In this document: in pieces, positions 10,290-22,750 of the stretch
Position numbering within the stretch: position 1 is the stretch's first letter
Layout of the letters: each line of letters begins with the position of its first letter
DNA from: Syngnathus acus
Taxonomy: Eukaryota > Chordata > Actinopteri > Syngnathiformes > Syngnathidae
Direction: 5' to 3'
Length of the DNA stretch: 64,000 nucleotides
Assembly: GCF_901709675.1 (NCBI RefSeq)
Contig: NC_051105.1
Coordinates: 6,749,104-6,813,103 of the forward strand
Translations under genes and position numbers: made by a program
The notes under the pieces: model-generated
Seen by the model: the letters and a program-made list of their open reading frames with translations, nothing else
Told to the model about the DNA's origin: nothing
The model's database searches: none

Positions 10290-13200
10290 GTACATGTTAT
10301 TGTGTTAATCAATGTTAGCCTGATCACCACTTTTACTTCTACTTCTATATGTGCATCTATTTATGCATATATTCAAGATTTTTTTTTTTTAACTGCGTAG
10401 AGAAATTTATAGTCGCTCGTAATGTAAAGCTGTTATTTCCTGTTTCGAGTTGCCTTCACGTGTCTTGCAGAATGTACAAAATTCGGGACTTTACCGTCTG
10501 CATAGAATATCAAAATTTGATATTTATTATTTCAAAAAACATGTATGGACGAGTCTTTTATTTAGATTTACGGAGACTCGTGAGATGCGCTGCAGGAGAA
10601 GCCGCGCTGTGAAGTGATTGTTCTAGAAATGTCTCACCTTCTACTACGCAGGTTCCCAACCTCTAGGGCCCGGAACCTAAGGGGTTCGGGTGTCACTTTT
10701 TGTTGAGTCAGAGAAATTATTTTATACAAAGAAATAAGCTGGTTTGTCGTTGATACATATTCACAGTTTTAAGGTTTTGGGTTTTAATTATTACTTTTGT
10801 CTTCCCGGGGTTTTAAAATTTGCTCAATGTGTACAGTATACTCAAGCATGGAGCAGGAGTCTTTTTTTTTGGGGGGGGGTCAGACTCACAGCTTTGAGGT
10901 TTTGGTTTCAAAAATGCCTCTGACAGTCCTGCATGGAGAAAAAAATCTCATCATGTATGATCATTTTAAAAATTAATGAATGTTGTGATACCTAAAATGT
11001 TCAGGCTGTCTTTTAATTATGTCAGAGTAATAATTTGAAATCCCCCCAAAAATATGTCTGCCTTGCAGTTCTGGGTTCTACAGTAGAAAGTTCACGTGGT
11101 CATCACATCCGCCTCGCAGTCTGAGGTTCTCCATTCAAATGTCTACTTGGGCTTTCCTGCGTGCTCCCCTCAAAAAAATCTTTATGACATAAGATATGTA
11201 GACATAAATGACTGCTCTAAAACCGAGTGTATGACTTTTGATGTTTGCTGTAAAGTTGCATGACTATTTCTCCCCTTTTAATAGAAAGGTTCCCAACCTC
11301 AGGGGCCTGGAGCCAAAATGGGTCATAGGAACATTTTATTAGTGTAGCACGTCACCACCCCCCAAAAGATATTCATTATTGCTCCTTTTGATTGTTTTGT
11401 TGCGTAATGCAAGAAGTTGAGTTTTAGGGACCAACTTTTTAATTTTGTCTTTTGAAAGTCTGCAAAATCCTTTCACAGTCTAACAGGTGACCTTTATACA
11501 CAATAGTCAGTCGGTCACTTCACACTGTGAACTGAAGGAGCATTTTTCCATTCCAGTTGCCTTGCAACCCTGCCAGCCATTCTGCAGGCGTCAGCTTTAT
11601 TATGCAGGTAGCCGGCCAGCGGGAAAAAGAAAGAGTTGAGTCGTCAATAGAGAGTAAAATGTGGGCACATGCATTGTTGTACCAGTAGGTGTAATCCTTA
11701 GGTCTTAGTTAATCGACTTCTGTCAGCTTTGTCCAGACTGGTTTTGGTGTCTTATTGCAGTTTAAGAAGAAGAATAGCTTCAGTTTCATAGCTCCCGCCG
11801 GGGAGTAAGTTGTCAGATCCACTTGACTTTGTGCATCCTGTTTATACACGATTAGAGCGATACAAATTAATTAGTGAGTTTAATTTAAATGTGTTTTGTT
11901 TTTTGCCCCGAGGTTATAGTGCCGGAAATAATTTAGTTGGAAACCATCCAAACTTGTGCGAGCAGGGCTTTTTTTAGACAGCAGACTAAAGTTAGATTTC
12001 GTTCCCCCCCAACCCCATATTTGGACATTGGCTCCAAGTGGAAATATATTTTAAAAACTTTCAGGAATACAAAAGAGGGAAGCCATAAAAATGCTTCAAA
12101 TTCTATTGAACCAACAAAATAAGCCCTTTCAAGATAGTCAACCATTCAAGAGCATATTTTTTTCAAAATCCTAATAAATTTAAATGAAGAGCTGTTTTCT
12201 CTCTTTTTCTTACTTTATCAAATCTAGTTTATAACAAAAAATACCAAACTGACATGCTAATGCACATTTGAAGTCTGAATAAAAATCTGTGAATACAAAA
12301 ATATTTAACTATTTTCAAGAGCACGTCAGCAACAAAAAAAGATGGAAATATAGTCTGCTCACGTCTTTTTTGTTCCAAAACTTAAATTTGTTTTTTTAAC
12401 ATAGATAAGGGGTGTCAAACTATTTTTTGTCGTGGGCCGTATTGGAGATTATGACTGACCACGCCTTATATTATTTACAGTATAGGCTGCACGACAAACT
12501 GATGAATAACTAGTTTTTAAATCAGAGATTAGTAAAAACTGTTCAAATAGTTTAAAAAGATGAATGGTAGTAAAAATTGCTAGCAATATCTCTATTTTTA
12601 ACAAATGAAGACAATTTGTGTTGATGCAAAATTTGTCTTCGCGGGCCACACAAAATGATGTGGCAGGCCGTATCTGGCCCTCCGGCCTTGACTTTGACAC
12701 CTATGACATAGATCTTAGCTTTGATGTGGTCATGATGAAATGCTAAAAGGAAAACAAAGCTTGATTTTAGTGAGTCACAGCACCATTTTGATAACACCAC
12801 AAACAATCATTTTATTCAAAAAAATTACATTTTTGCTGCGGAAAACTCAAGACAACAAGCAGTTCAATGACACAAGTTGATTAGAATCTGTCAGGAACGG
12901 ATTCACTTTTGTTTTGACTTGGGAAAATCAAATGTCATGTCATTTTCTGCTGATTTTCTTTTTGATAGCATTTGACTAAGAATATTTTCCGAGATTTCTT
13001 CCATTTTAACATTACATGCAAGTATACTTGGAAGCAATGAATTTTTCGGCATGCAAGTTAAACCTCTCAATTTGTCCACCCGAGAATTGCTCCATATTTC
13101 TATTCCTATTTTGACTCTTTGACTGCTTACATAATGTTATTAAGCGTCTTTACAAGTTTACAGTGGCCGTGCTTAATCTGTTTTGGCAAAAAGATTAAAC

Positions 13201-13426
13201 TGCAAATCCAAGCCAATTTAAACGTTAACCTTGCTTTTTTTTTTGTCACTTTGAGAAAATGTCTATCTTCCATGCTATTGGTCCCCTTATGCTTTGTCAG
13301 TTTGTTTTGGATACAAAAATCCTGAAGCCACTTCCATGTAAACATGTCCTAAACCTTGTCCTAAACCTTTCCAGCATAAATAAAATATCTAATGAGGTGT
13401 TTTTCTTTGCCTTTGCTGTCTTGCAG
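10290..13426 (+). other. slc5a3 5' UTR intron
   Basis: AT-rich intron with no coding sequence. It holds a repeat-family A fragment (11095-11172, minus orientation), a G-run near 10870 and a hAT-type MITE (12407-12705). Confidence 0.6.
12407..12705. mobile_element. Non-autonomous hAT-type element (about 299 bp) with 8-bp target duplication
   Basis: The left end reads AAGGGGTGTCAAAC and the right end CTTTGACACCTATG, giving inverted termini around GGTGTCAAA. The flanks are the direct repeat ACATAGAT at 12399-12406 and 12706-12713, the 8-bp target-site duplication expected of hAT insertions. The interior has the CGGGCCACA..TGTGGC..GGCCGTATCTGGCCC type sequence common to vertebrate hAT MITEs. It encodes no transposase. 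Confidence 0.8.
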
Positions 13427-13674
13427 GAAGAAAAACTCTAGACTTTCCTAGACCAGAAGCACCACAGTATCCTCTAAAAGTAGAGCAACCTGAGTGCTGG
13501 TGGATAAGCATAGCTAGCAAATTAGACCTGATCGTGGATACTACAGCTTCCAACCAGACAGCAAACCAAACCAAAGCAGGGCATTTCTGCTTTTTTTGGG
13601 GGGTGCGGGGTTTAAATAACTGACAGCATTTTTATTCCTGGCAAGAAGTTTTCATTTTCACGTGATCAGTAAAA
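13427..13674 (+). other. slc5a3: slc5a3 5' UTR portion of the coding exon
   Basis: This leader follows the acceptor CTGTCTTGCAG (to 13426). It contains no ATG before the chosen start at 13675, so scanning would reach the annotated start first. The start context is AAAAATGG, with A at -3 and G at +4. Confidence 0.75.
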
Positions 13675-15789
13675 ATGGGTCCTGGAATGGAAGCGGCTGA
13701 CATCGCCGTAGTTGCGCTCTACTTTGTCCTCGTGCTCGCCATCGGCTTTTTCGCCATGTGGAAATCCAACCGCAGCACCGTGAGCGGCTACTTCCTGGCC
13801 GGGCGCTCCATGACCTGGATAGTGATCGGCGCCTCGCTCTTTGTGAGTAATATCGGCAGCGAACATTTCATCGGACTGGCCGGGTCGGGAGCGGCAGGCG
13901 GCTTTGCTGTGGGAGCTTGGGAGTTCAACGCCCTTCTGCTTCTGCAACTACTCGGCTGGGTCTTCGTTCCCGTGTACATCCACTCGGGAGTGTTCACCAT
14001 GCCCGAATACCTATCCAAGCGCTATGGGGGCATTCGGCTGAAGGTCTACTTTGCTTTCCTCTCAATTCTCCTCTACATTTTCACCAAGCTGTCTGTGGAC
14101 TTGTACGCCGGCGCTCTCTTCATCCAGGAGTCGCTCGGGTGGAATCTTTACCTGTCTATAGGTCTGCTCATCTGCATGACTGCCATTCTCACTGTCACTG
14201 GTGGACTGGTGGCGGTTATGTACACAGACGCGCTTCAGGCCGTGTTGATGATCGGTGGAGCTGCGACATTAACCATCATCAGCCTTCTTAAAGTGGGTGG
14301 GCTAGAAGGTGTCAAAGCTAGGTACATGGAAGCTATCCCCAACGTGACCGCCATCTTGGCTACTGGGAACTATACGTATTCACCCTCTTGCCGTATCCAC
14401 CCCAAACCCAACTCTCTCCGCATCCTCCACGGCCCCTTGGATGAAGACATTCCGTGGCCGGGGTTCATTCTGGGCCAAACCACCGCTTCCATTTGGTACT
14501 GGTGTGCTGACCAGGTCATAGTTCAGAGAGTGCTTGCGGCAAAGAACATTGCCCACGCTAAGTGCTCCACACTCATGGCGGGACTCCTTAAGATCCTTCC
14601 CATGTTTTTAATCGTCATCCCGGGTATGATCTCCCGCATCTTGTTCGTAGACGAGATCGCCTGCATTGGGCCCGAACACTGCATGGATGTGTGCGGCTCT
14701 CAGGCGGGCTGCTCCAACATTGCGTACCCTCGTCTGGTCATGGCCGTGATGCCCGTGGGTCTCCGCGGTCTGATGATGGCGGTGATGATCGCTGCCCTGA
14801 TGAGCGATCTCGACTCCATCTTTAACAGCGCGAGCACCATCTTCACCCTGGACATCTACCAAACCGCGAGAAAGAAGGCGTCTCAGCGGGAGCTGCTCAT
14901 CGTGGGTCGCCTTTTTGTGGTGCTCATGGTGGTCATAAGCATCGTTTGGGTTCCCGTCATCATCGAGATGCAAGGCGGTCAGACCTACCTTTACATCCAG
15001 GAGGTGGCCGGCTACCTTACCCCACCCATCGCCGCCCTCTTCTTACTCGGCGTCTTCTGGAAGCGGTGTAATGAGAAAGGGGCCTTCTGGGGAGGCGTGA
15101 CCGGTTCCATTCTGGGTACCATCCGACTGATCCTGGCTTTTATGTACCGCCAGCCTCGCTGCGACCAACCAGACAACCGGCCTGCTTTCATCGTTCAGGT
15201 CCACTACATGTATGTGGCAGCCGGTTTGTTCTGGATCTCAGGCTTTGTGGCCGTGGTGGTCAGTCTTCTCACATCTGCGCCGGAAGAGGAACGGATTCGC
15301 ACCACGACGGTGTGGGGCCTCCGTTTTGTGGAGAAATTGCCCGACAACCCAAAAGACAGAGAGCAAATGTACCAGCTGACTGAGAAGAACGCCTTCATCG
15401 GTGACGCAAGCCTGCACAAAACTTTGCCCCCGGATGTCAGAAAGGAGAAGTGTCTGGACGGTGCCGATATCAAACTCCTGGTCACGTCCACCGACCACGA
15501 CCCGGCCACCCCCAGCGCGGAGCCATCCCCGGCGACCACTCCCGCGGACAGGTTCGGTAAACTGGACGACGGAGAACGCCACGAAGTCAGCCGCTGTATT
15601 CGCCTGCTGGACTGGTTTTGCGGCTTCAAGGAGCCGTCGCAGGACGCGCAGCCAAAAACGCCCCAGCAAAATGCGAGGGCGATCGCGGAGATGCTCCACG
15701 AGCCACCGCGAGTCAAACTTTTCCTCAATCTTGGCCTGCTGTTCGTCTGCTCCTTGGGCGTCTTTATGTTTATTATTTTTTCGCTGTAG
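13675..15789 (+). CDS. slc5a3: Sodium/myo-inositol cotransporter 1 (SMIT1)
   Basis: A 704-residue plasma-membrane solute:sodium symporter that couples two Na+ to myo-inositol uptake. It supplies the osmolyte inositol in hypertonic cells and the phosphoinositide precursor (family knowledge). The single-exon ORF matches human SLC5A3 (718 aa) along its length, including the N-terminal helices (GFFAMWKSNRSTVSGYFLAG) and the Na+-site region (ASLFVSNIGSEHFIGLAGSG). The symporter signatures TVTGGLVAVMYTDALQ and CNEKGAFWGG, the YWCADQVIVQRVLAAKNIAHAK block and the final helix ending FMFIIFSL are also present. Possible N-glycosylation sites are N223 (NVT) and N232 (NYT). The cytoplasmic loop before the last helix is Pro/Thr-rich and least conserved. 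The frame is intact. GC content is clearly higher than in the flanks, typical of fish coding exons. A paralogue suffix (slc5a3a or slc5a3b) cannot be decided. Confidence 0.98.
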   Translation: MGPGMEAADIAVVALYFVLVLAIGFFAMWKSNRSTVSGYFLAGRSMTWIVIGASLFVSNIGSEHFIGLAGSGAAGGFAVGAWEFNALLLLQLLGWVFVPVYIHSGVFTMPEYLSKRYGGIRLKVYFAFLSILLYIFTKLSVDLYAGALFIQESLGWNLYLSIGLLICMTAILTVTGGLVAVMYTDALQAVLMIGGAATLTIISLLKVGGLEGVKARYMEAIPNVTAILATGNYTYSPSCRIHPKPNSLRILHGPLDEDIPWPGFILGQTTASIWYWCADQVIVQRVLAAKNIAHAKCSTLMAGLLKILPMFLIVIPGMISRILFVDEIACIGPEHCMDVCGSQAGCSNIAYPRLVMAVMPVGLRGLMMAVMIAALMSDLDSIFNSASTIFTLDIYQTARKKASQRELLIVGRLFVVLMVVISIVWVPVIIEMQGGQTYLYIQEVAGYLTPPIAALFLLGVFWKRCNEKGAFWGGVTGSILGTIRLILAFMYRQPRCDQPDNRPAFIVQVHYMYVAAGLFWISGFVAVVVSLLTSAPEEERIRTTTVWGLRFVEKLPDNPKDREQMYQLTEKNAFIGDASLHKTLPPDVRKEKCLDGADIKLLVTSTDHDPATPSAEPSPATTPADRFGKLDDGERHEVSRCIRLLDWFCGFKEPSQDAQPKTPQQNARAIAEMLHEPPRVKLFLNLGLLFVCSLGVFMFIIFSL

Positions 15790-17202
15790 TACACTGGTAC
15801 AGACTGGTGGCCGTTGCAGGGGACCTGTTACAAACAGATGAATTTATAAAGAGAAGCTTTCTGTAATATTTACAGTTGTCTTTTATAGCTCTCTTAACAA
15901 GCTTATTCCAATGATTGTTTTTTTGTTCTTTGACTGATCGAAGCTTCCCCATAAACACAATGGACTCCTTTTCAAGACTTTTTGCTTATCTGGCATTTGC
16001 CTGACCATTTTGTAAAGCGCTTGTTGTTAATCCTGCACTGAATATCTACTTGGATATTGAGGATCGTTGTACTTCAAGTGCATTTTCGTATTGGCCTTAT
16101 TTGACATATGCACTTAGCTTGTTTTTTTTGTATTGTGACAAGTTCTGTGAATCGTTTTTCTTTTCTTGTTGACTGTGACTACACTTAGTTGCTAGCGTAG
16201 CATTCATGTGTTTTGTGGTAAGCGTTTATTTAAGATTGTAAACCACGAAGGTTGGGAGATAAAGCTCAAGCTGCTTAGATTTCAAATTAAAGGGTGTGTC
16301 TGGTCATCTTCTTTTGGCCATTGACAATTAGCATACGTCATGACGATAAATCCTAATCAAGCCTCTCTTCTTTATGGGGGAGCATTATGACACTTTAATC
16401 CTAAAAATGTTGCCTTTCTATGGGTGTACACAGATAATTAAAAACTTTTGATGACATCCCATATTAAAATAGAAAGCGCAAATTGACGAGATTGTTTAGT
16501 ATGGTACTTAACTGTGTGTTGTTAAAATGTGTTATTTTTGGATGTTTTGATGATTAAAAAAGGTTTTTGTGCACTACTATAGCTAGCATAATTAAAAAAA
16601 AATACTAATGATTCTGTATCCATCTATATTTTATGCATATCTCATGTTACGTTCAAAAAGTGTGTTGAGTCTGTTGACTTTTATTCAAATGGCTTGTTTT
16701 CTGGTTGTTTCTGTCAAATACCATTTTCAAGTCTATCTACTGTGTCCGCGTGTACAATTGCAAATTTTGTACAACCTTTTACCAAATGTGTCTTAGTGTG
16801 AGTTTCTAGACTGGGAAAAAAAAAAGTCAAACAATAGACAAAAAAAAGTTTTACATTCGAATTTGTGTGCTGTGTCATTAAAGCCATCTGAGTAAACAGC
16901 TTTCTTGTGTTGTAGCTTTTTCATTAGCTGCATCGTATTAATACGCTCGCTGTTGGATCGAGTTTAATTGAATAAGGTTCATTGTCTCTAGATACCAACA
17001 AAAAAAACAACAGACCTGTTATTGTGTTGTTTAACAGAGTTAATTTTTTTTATTCAAAGTTAAGTGTGACATCAACGTCAGGTGTGAATGATGGAAATTT
17101 ATTTTGTGACTGTTGTAGTGATCATCACTGGGAAAGAGCTTTAAACTTTTTTGAGAAAGAGACATTGTTATTTTTATGGAGTTTGAAACGATTTTAAATA
17201 AA
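15790..17202 (+). terminator. slc5a3: slc5a3 3' UTR with poly(A) signal
   Basis: The AT-rich UTR runs to an AATAAA at 17197-17202 followed by T/G-rich sequence. ATTAAA variants occur earlier, so shorter transcripts are possible. Confidence 0.55.
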
Positions 17203-20200
17203 GAATTTTGTGGAAGAAAACACGATTGTTCTTATTAATACTCGAGTATATGGTAGCGGTAGACTGTGTAACTAAACACTCAAAGCAACTGAGATATGAA
17301 CATAAGTTTACAACATCCTGTAAAAAAACAACAACCTCAATTTAACTTCTCCCTGTTTACATATACCGAAAAGAAGCACTAATTGAAAAATTATTAAGCT
17401 TTTCTGCTGCAATAAAAATGATCAATAAAGTTTTGAAACGGTTCTAAACACATAATACACTAACCCAAGCCTATATTCTAGGTAAGCCGGTATTTGGCAA
17501 AAACGACTCAAGGCTCATTGAGAGACAAACAACCCTGGCAGAAATTTCTTGATGAATCATGTGGTCAGCAAAGCAGTGAGTCATGATAAATCCAAGCATC
17601 AATTTGAACATATCCAAGAACAAGTTCTAATTCGATCCAGATGACCTGAGAGAAATAACTCATTTTGTTGCCATGTTTGACATCCAATATATTTATTTGT
17701 TGTTGCATTTCATTTGCCGTTGACAAGGATTACATAATACCCCGGTGAGGTTTTAATAATTTGTTGCGCCCTTTACCCTGGATGCATCCCACCGGGAAAT
17801 CTCCAATTCATGACCTCACTTGATTTCTTAAAGCTGATGCACTTCTGCGTTATTACATTTGACATTTGAATGTCTTTGTAAGGTGACATTTTAGGAAGAA
17901 GCTTTAGTAGCAGGTCTTTACTTAGAAACATGAGGAACACATTATTGATAATCACTCTTTTGACACTTCCCCTTTTCATGAAAGGTTTAAGGCAAAAAAA
18001 TAAGCAGATGTCGATTATTTCAAACCACATTTCTTGTAAACCACTTCCTCATTACCAGTGAGGAAGTGTGCAGTCTATAGTCCTTTTTCTGACCCTAACC
18101 ACATGACCTGTTGCATTATCCATCATTCTTAAAATCACAGGCTTAACAACGTGACATTGAGCAATATATTTTGTTTGCGCAAAATATGGGACACCACTCA
18201 ATATAATTTAATGCAGTTGAACGTAACAGTTAGCGATAACAAAAAACTTTAAAAATGGAGCTTTATCTCTCTAATGTCTGAATGTTTGACATTCATATTG
18301 GATTTCATTCAAGTGAGCAAGTACACCTAAGGTTTTGAGTCCACTGAGTCTTGATACAAGAGGTGTAACCCCAGTTGAAGGTCAAAAAGAACATTTAGAA
18401 ATAATCTATAAAATACATGTAGCTCATTTTTGGACTTAATCCCACAAAATGAGCAGCACAGGATCAGGGGTGCTGTTGCACCTTGTGAAGAATCAAGAAA
18501 ATGCTAACGTCAGCAAATTTGAAGGGGAAGAGTCTCGGACAAATAGAAAAGGTCACAAAGCAGGCAGCTATTTAAAAAAAATTGCACACAATGTGTAGAA
18601 ACAATCGACAATTACAGCGTTATGTCATGAACTCCTGTGAGGATATTTTTTGTTGTTGTTGAAAATGTTGACTGATATATCACTTTGTTTTGGTGAGGGT
18701 CACAACACCTGTAGAGGAAAAATACGGTTGTCAACAATGCCCTATTGTAATGTTACGTTTTAGTTTAAAATCCCTCAGGAAGAGATACTGCTCGTATCCC
18801 CACGAGCAGTATTATATCTTGTTTTGACTGACTTTCATTTGGACTAAATTCACAAGACTCGCTCAGCCCAGCACCTCTCCTACACATTTTGACCTCCGCC
18901 CTCCCTCTCTCTCTGACTCTGTGTCTCTGTCAAGAGGAAACTCCATGATATTGTCCTGGTGGAAAACTACTGGCATTCAGGCCCCAGCTTTGTTCATTGT
19001 CTCATGTTGGACGGGCCCAAAAACAGGGAGCGTCTTCTATAACGAATGCAGCAAAAGACTTCACGCTGTTGTGTAAGTGCTTCTAATCAAGCAGCATAAA
19101 CTTTGGAAGTAAGACAAATAAAAACAAGTTATCGACATAGTAAACTCAAGGCGACTCGTTTCCGAGCCTGAAGGCCCACTGAGTGGGACACTTCATCATA
19201 GAGGTCGGTGATGTTTTTGTTCAAAACCTCTGAGCCAGTGCTTCTTGTGATGTCGTTTTGCTAATTTTATGGTTTTTAAATCGATCGATAGATGATTCAG
19301 ATGGCGTTACTGTCTGGGTTCAGGTTCATCGGTCCTCATGACAAACAAAAGGAGGCTGCACGGACTGTATTTAGCGGGCTCTCATGCATACCATCATAGG
19401 CCGTGTTTTTTTCAGTTTGTCATTTGAGTCACGTCAGGAATAAACCCGGACAAGGGTGCTAATTGTAGTTCAGATCAAAATGGCAATTGTTTCCTCAATC
19501 AGACTATATTATCATCCACACATCAATTTCTGTTAGGTTACCAAGCAACAGCTCCACATTCTCAAGATAGATGAGCCACTGTACACTGTCTCTTTGGTGT
19601 ATTCTCGGTGAGCAGTAACATTGATTTTCTAAAGTGCTTGTTCTCATTAGGGGTCAAAGGTGACCCAACGTTCTGATTGTTAGGTCATCACAGGGCACCT
19701 CACGGTCACATTCACACCTATGGACAATTTAGGGTCTTCATTTAACCTAACGCTTGTTTTGGAATGCTGAATAAAGTAAAAACATGTAAATCCAGAAATG
19801 TTACACCACTTGGGATGACCAGTGGGACATATTGCGGTCACAATAACCTAAATTCGAATCACAAGAACCCTATCAGGGAATATTTCATGGATTTGTAACT
19901 ACATTTTTCTTTAGAAAAAGGAAGTATCAGCCGGGGGGGAAAAACTATTTTTGAAATCATTGATTTGTAACAGGGTTTAAAAAGGAAGGAGACTAATTAG
20001 TCGTGTCATCACATGGTGGTGTGATGTGGGGGTGACTTATTCAGATTGTCCTCAAGCTTCTCCTAGATCTTGGATGTCGGTCAAGAGTGTGGCAACGAGA
20101 GGACGTCTTCCTTCTGTCATAAACTTTTTTATTTATGGGAGTGGCAAATTTGTGGCCAACACGCATTTATTTTGTCCCCAGGGGAAAAAAAAACTATGAA

Positions 20201-21140
20201 CAAAGTGAGCCTTGACGGTCAAAGAAATTATGGAAATATGAAATAAGCAGGAAACTCGAGATGCTTTGTTCAATTTCTAATGGTGCATTTTTTTGCTGTT
20301 ATGGCAAAGTTGTTCGAAAAATGTGTCATGAATCTTGAACCATGTAAACAAAGCCAAAATTAGTTTTTATCTCGATGGCACAGGGACTATGAACTCATAA
20401 TGTGAGAATGTAGGTGAAGGTGAATGGAAAACTTAAAGACACGTGTGCGACGCCTCAGGTTACAACAAAGTCTGTTTATGTTTCATCTGCCTGATGTTTG
20501 GACCCTTATCTTATCATTTTCTTTTTGTCTTTTTGACCCATCAGAGCACTGAAAGCCTGTGGCTGGTGCTAGCGACGAACTTAGCAAGGCTCGTCAATTT
20601 ATTCAATTTTATTTGCATTGTGCTAATATCAAAGCATTTATCACAAACATATCAACTGGAAAAACAAGAACACTTATCCTAATAGGCTTAGGTAAACTTT
20701 TGATGTTGGTGTTTTGTTGACTTTTAAACGGTGAAGGAGAAGAACAGTTGAAACTAACTGCATATTTTCATTTTAATAAGTAGTTTTGATGTTTCAGCAA
20801 TCAAATTAGGTTGTCTTCCATCACTGATGATCAGCATAGCACACCTAGTTAGCTAGCTGTAATTAGTCAAGTCAAGTCAAGTTTATTTATATAGCCCTAA
20901 ATCACAAGCAGTCTCAAAGGGCTTCACATATACAAAACAATTAGCTAGTTAGCTATTTATATACCCAATTATGGCATCCACTTGTTACCAATTAGCCTGT
21001 TCACCTGCAGGATGTTCCAAACAGGTGTTTGATGAACATTCCTCAACTTTCTTGGTCTTTTTTCCACCTCTTGCAGCTTTTTTTTTTGTGGGATCGGTTA
21101 TAGCCGTGAAGTGCTTGTGTGTGACTTCTTACAGCAAATA

Positions 21141-21311
21141 CCGTAATTTTCGGACTATAAGTCGCGGGTTTTTTTCATAGTTTGGGTGGGGGGGCGACTT
21201 ATACTCAGGAGCGATTTATATACATATATATGGTTTTTTTTTTCACTTTTTTGGGCATTTTATGGCTGGTGCGACTTATACTCCGGTGCGACTTATAGTC
21301 CGAAAATTACG
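21141..21311 (-). mobile_element. Palindromic MITE, copy 1
   Basis: About 171 bp with terminal inverted repeats beginning CCGTAATTTTCGGACTATAA (the far end lacks one G), flanked by TA dinucleotides (21139-21140 and 21312-21313). The interior carries several copies of a (A/T)(C/G/A)TATAAGTCGC-type dodecamer. It is the near-identical reverse complement of copy 2 at 48135-48304. There is no coding capacity. The superfamily is unassigned; the TA target suggests a Tc1/mariner-like mobiliser. Confidence 0.85.
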
Positions 21312-22682
21312 TATGTTGATTAATGCACACGTCATGTTACGAATGCGTATGAAGGTAACGTTTATGTAACTTGATGAACCATCCGCTTTTTCCTGCAAAT
21401 GTCAGCGCTGCCTCGGGATTGCCGTCTTGTCAAACGGGCCTCGTGTGTTATGTCATATTGCCGCTGGTTTGTTGAGCCCCTTAGAGTGTTTGCACCTCAC
21501 TTGACACGCCACACTGCAAGCAATGCTGACTTGGCAGTGCATCACATGACACGTTTGCTGTCTTTTGAGTTTGTTTTTGAAAAATGTTCAACACAGAGCA
21601 GCGGCACGCGCACGGGGTTAGAGGTCACACAACAGCAATCTTAATGCTTGATTTGTTCATGTCTGCAGAAAAATGACGCTTTTATAGCACATGTTTTTGG
21701 AAATAAGAAAACTACTGAGCAGAAGTCAGAGCAGAGACAAGTGCTCTAGAAAATGGTTGCATTGGTGAAAATTAAATTTAGGAGAAAGTTTGGATTGATC
21801 ACAAGTGAAGGTTAAATTCGATGGAATCTGAGTGGAAGCAACAAATATGCTTTCTTTGGCTCTTTGTCATTTTTAAGAATTCCAACTATTTCAAACTGGT
21901 CCCCTGGTGTCCTTTCAAGGCATTTCGTGTTGCAACATTGCTTTTGTCAGTGGGAGCCAACTGTGGAATTCCTGAGGTTGAAAACAAACCGATTCCTAAT
22001 ACAATTAAAATGTCATGACACTCGACTAAGCAGACTTGGAGAAAAAAAAGTTGAGCAGAAATTAGAGGTCAAAAGCTCTGTTTAATTTCTTATACCAAAT
22101 ATTTGATTAGTTGGCACCGGCAAACTCTGTAATGTTTGATTTAGCACTTCATGAACAATGCTGTGTGCCAAAAAAGTCGCATTTCTTTGCAGCGTTTTTA
22201 TTGGCACTAGTCAGCCGGCCACCACTCCTTGTGGAATTTTCCAAGCTGCGAATTCATTTCCACTTTTAGCTCCTTATGCGTGTGTGTGTCATAAATATAT
22301 GAGTGTGTGTATTTGTTAACCTGTTGTTTATTAAACACAAAAAACAATGACCTGGCTATGATCGAAAGTAGTGGTAAGGTGAAGAAGCATCTGCTCAATT
22401 ACATTGAGAAACCTTGACCTACAAAACATGCACACACACACGCACACACACACACACACAGACGCACATTCAAATCAAATTACAAGCCTTCTTGTTTGCC
22501 AAACTGATGCTCAAGGGTTCTCCAGCAAGACTGTGTGTTGACTTAAGGGTGCCGCTCACATGATATTGCGTAATGACCTAGACTTGGAGCATTCCAAGGC
22601 CTTGTATCCCACAATGTGCCTTAACTGAACATGCAACGGAGCAAGAAGGACAAGGGCAAATGTCAACATTCTCGGGGATCGC

Positions 22683-22750
22683 TGATGGTGTAGGGGTACA
22701 CTCGCTTGTCTTGTGTGCAGGCACCATGAGTTCAATTCCTGCATTGATGG
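22683..22750 (+). repeat. tRNA-like SINE fragment
   Basis: The stretch carries an A-box-like GGTGTAGGGGTACACT and a B-box-like GAGTTCAATTCC and is followed by (TG)n. The stems do not pair as in a functional tRNA, so it is read as a decayed SINE head. Confidence 0.4.

Noticed and set aside
15204-15794. 196-codon minus-strand frame
   Set aside because: Antisense shadow of the GC-rich slc5a3 coding exon.
18945-19076. 44-codon frame MILSWWKTTGIQAP...
   Set aside because: Too short, no homologue and no promoter or splice context beyond chance.
22683-22750. Possible tRNA gene
   Set aside because: Box A/B-like words are present but the acceptor and T stems do not pair; read as a SINE fragment.
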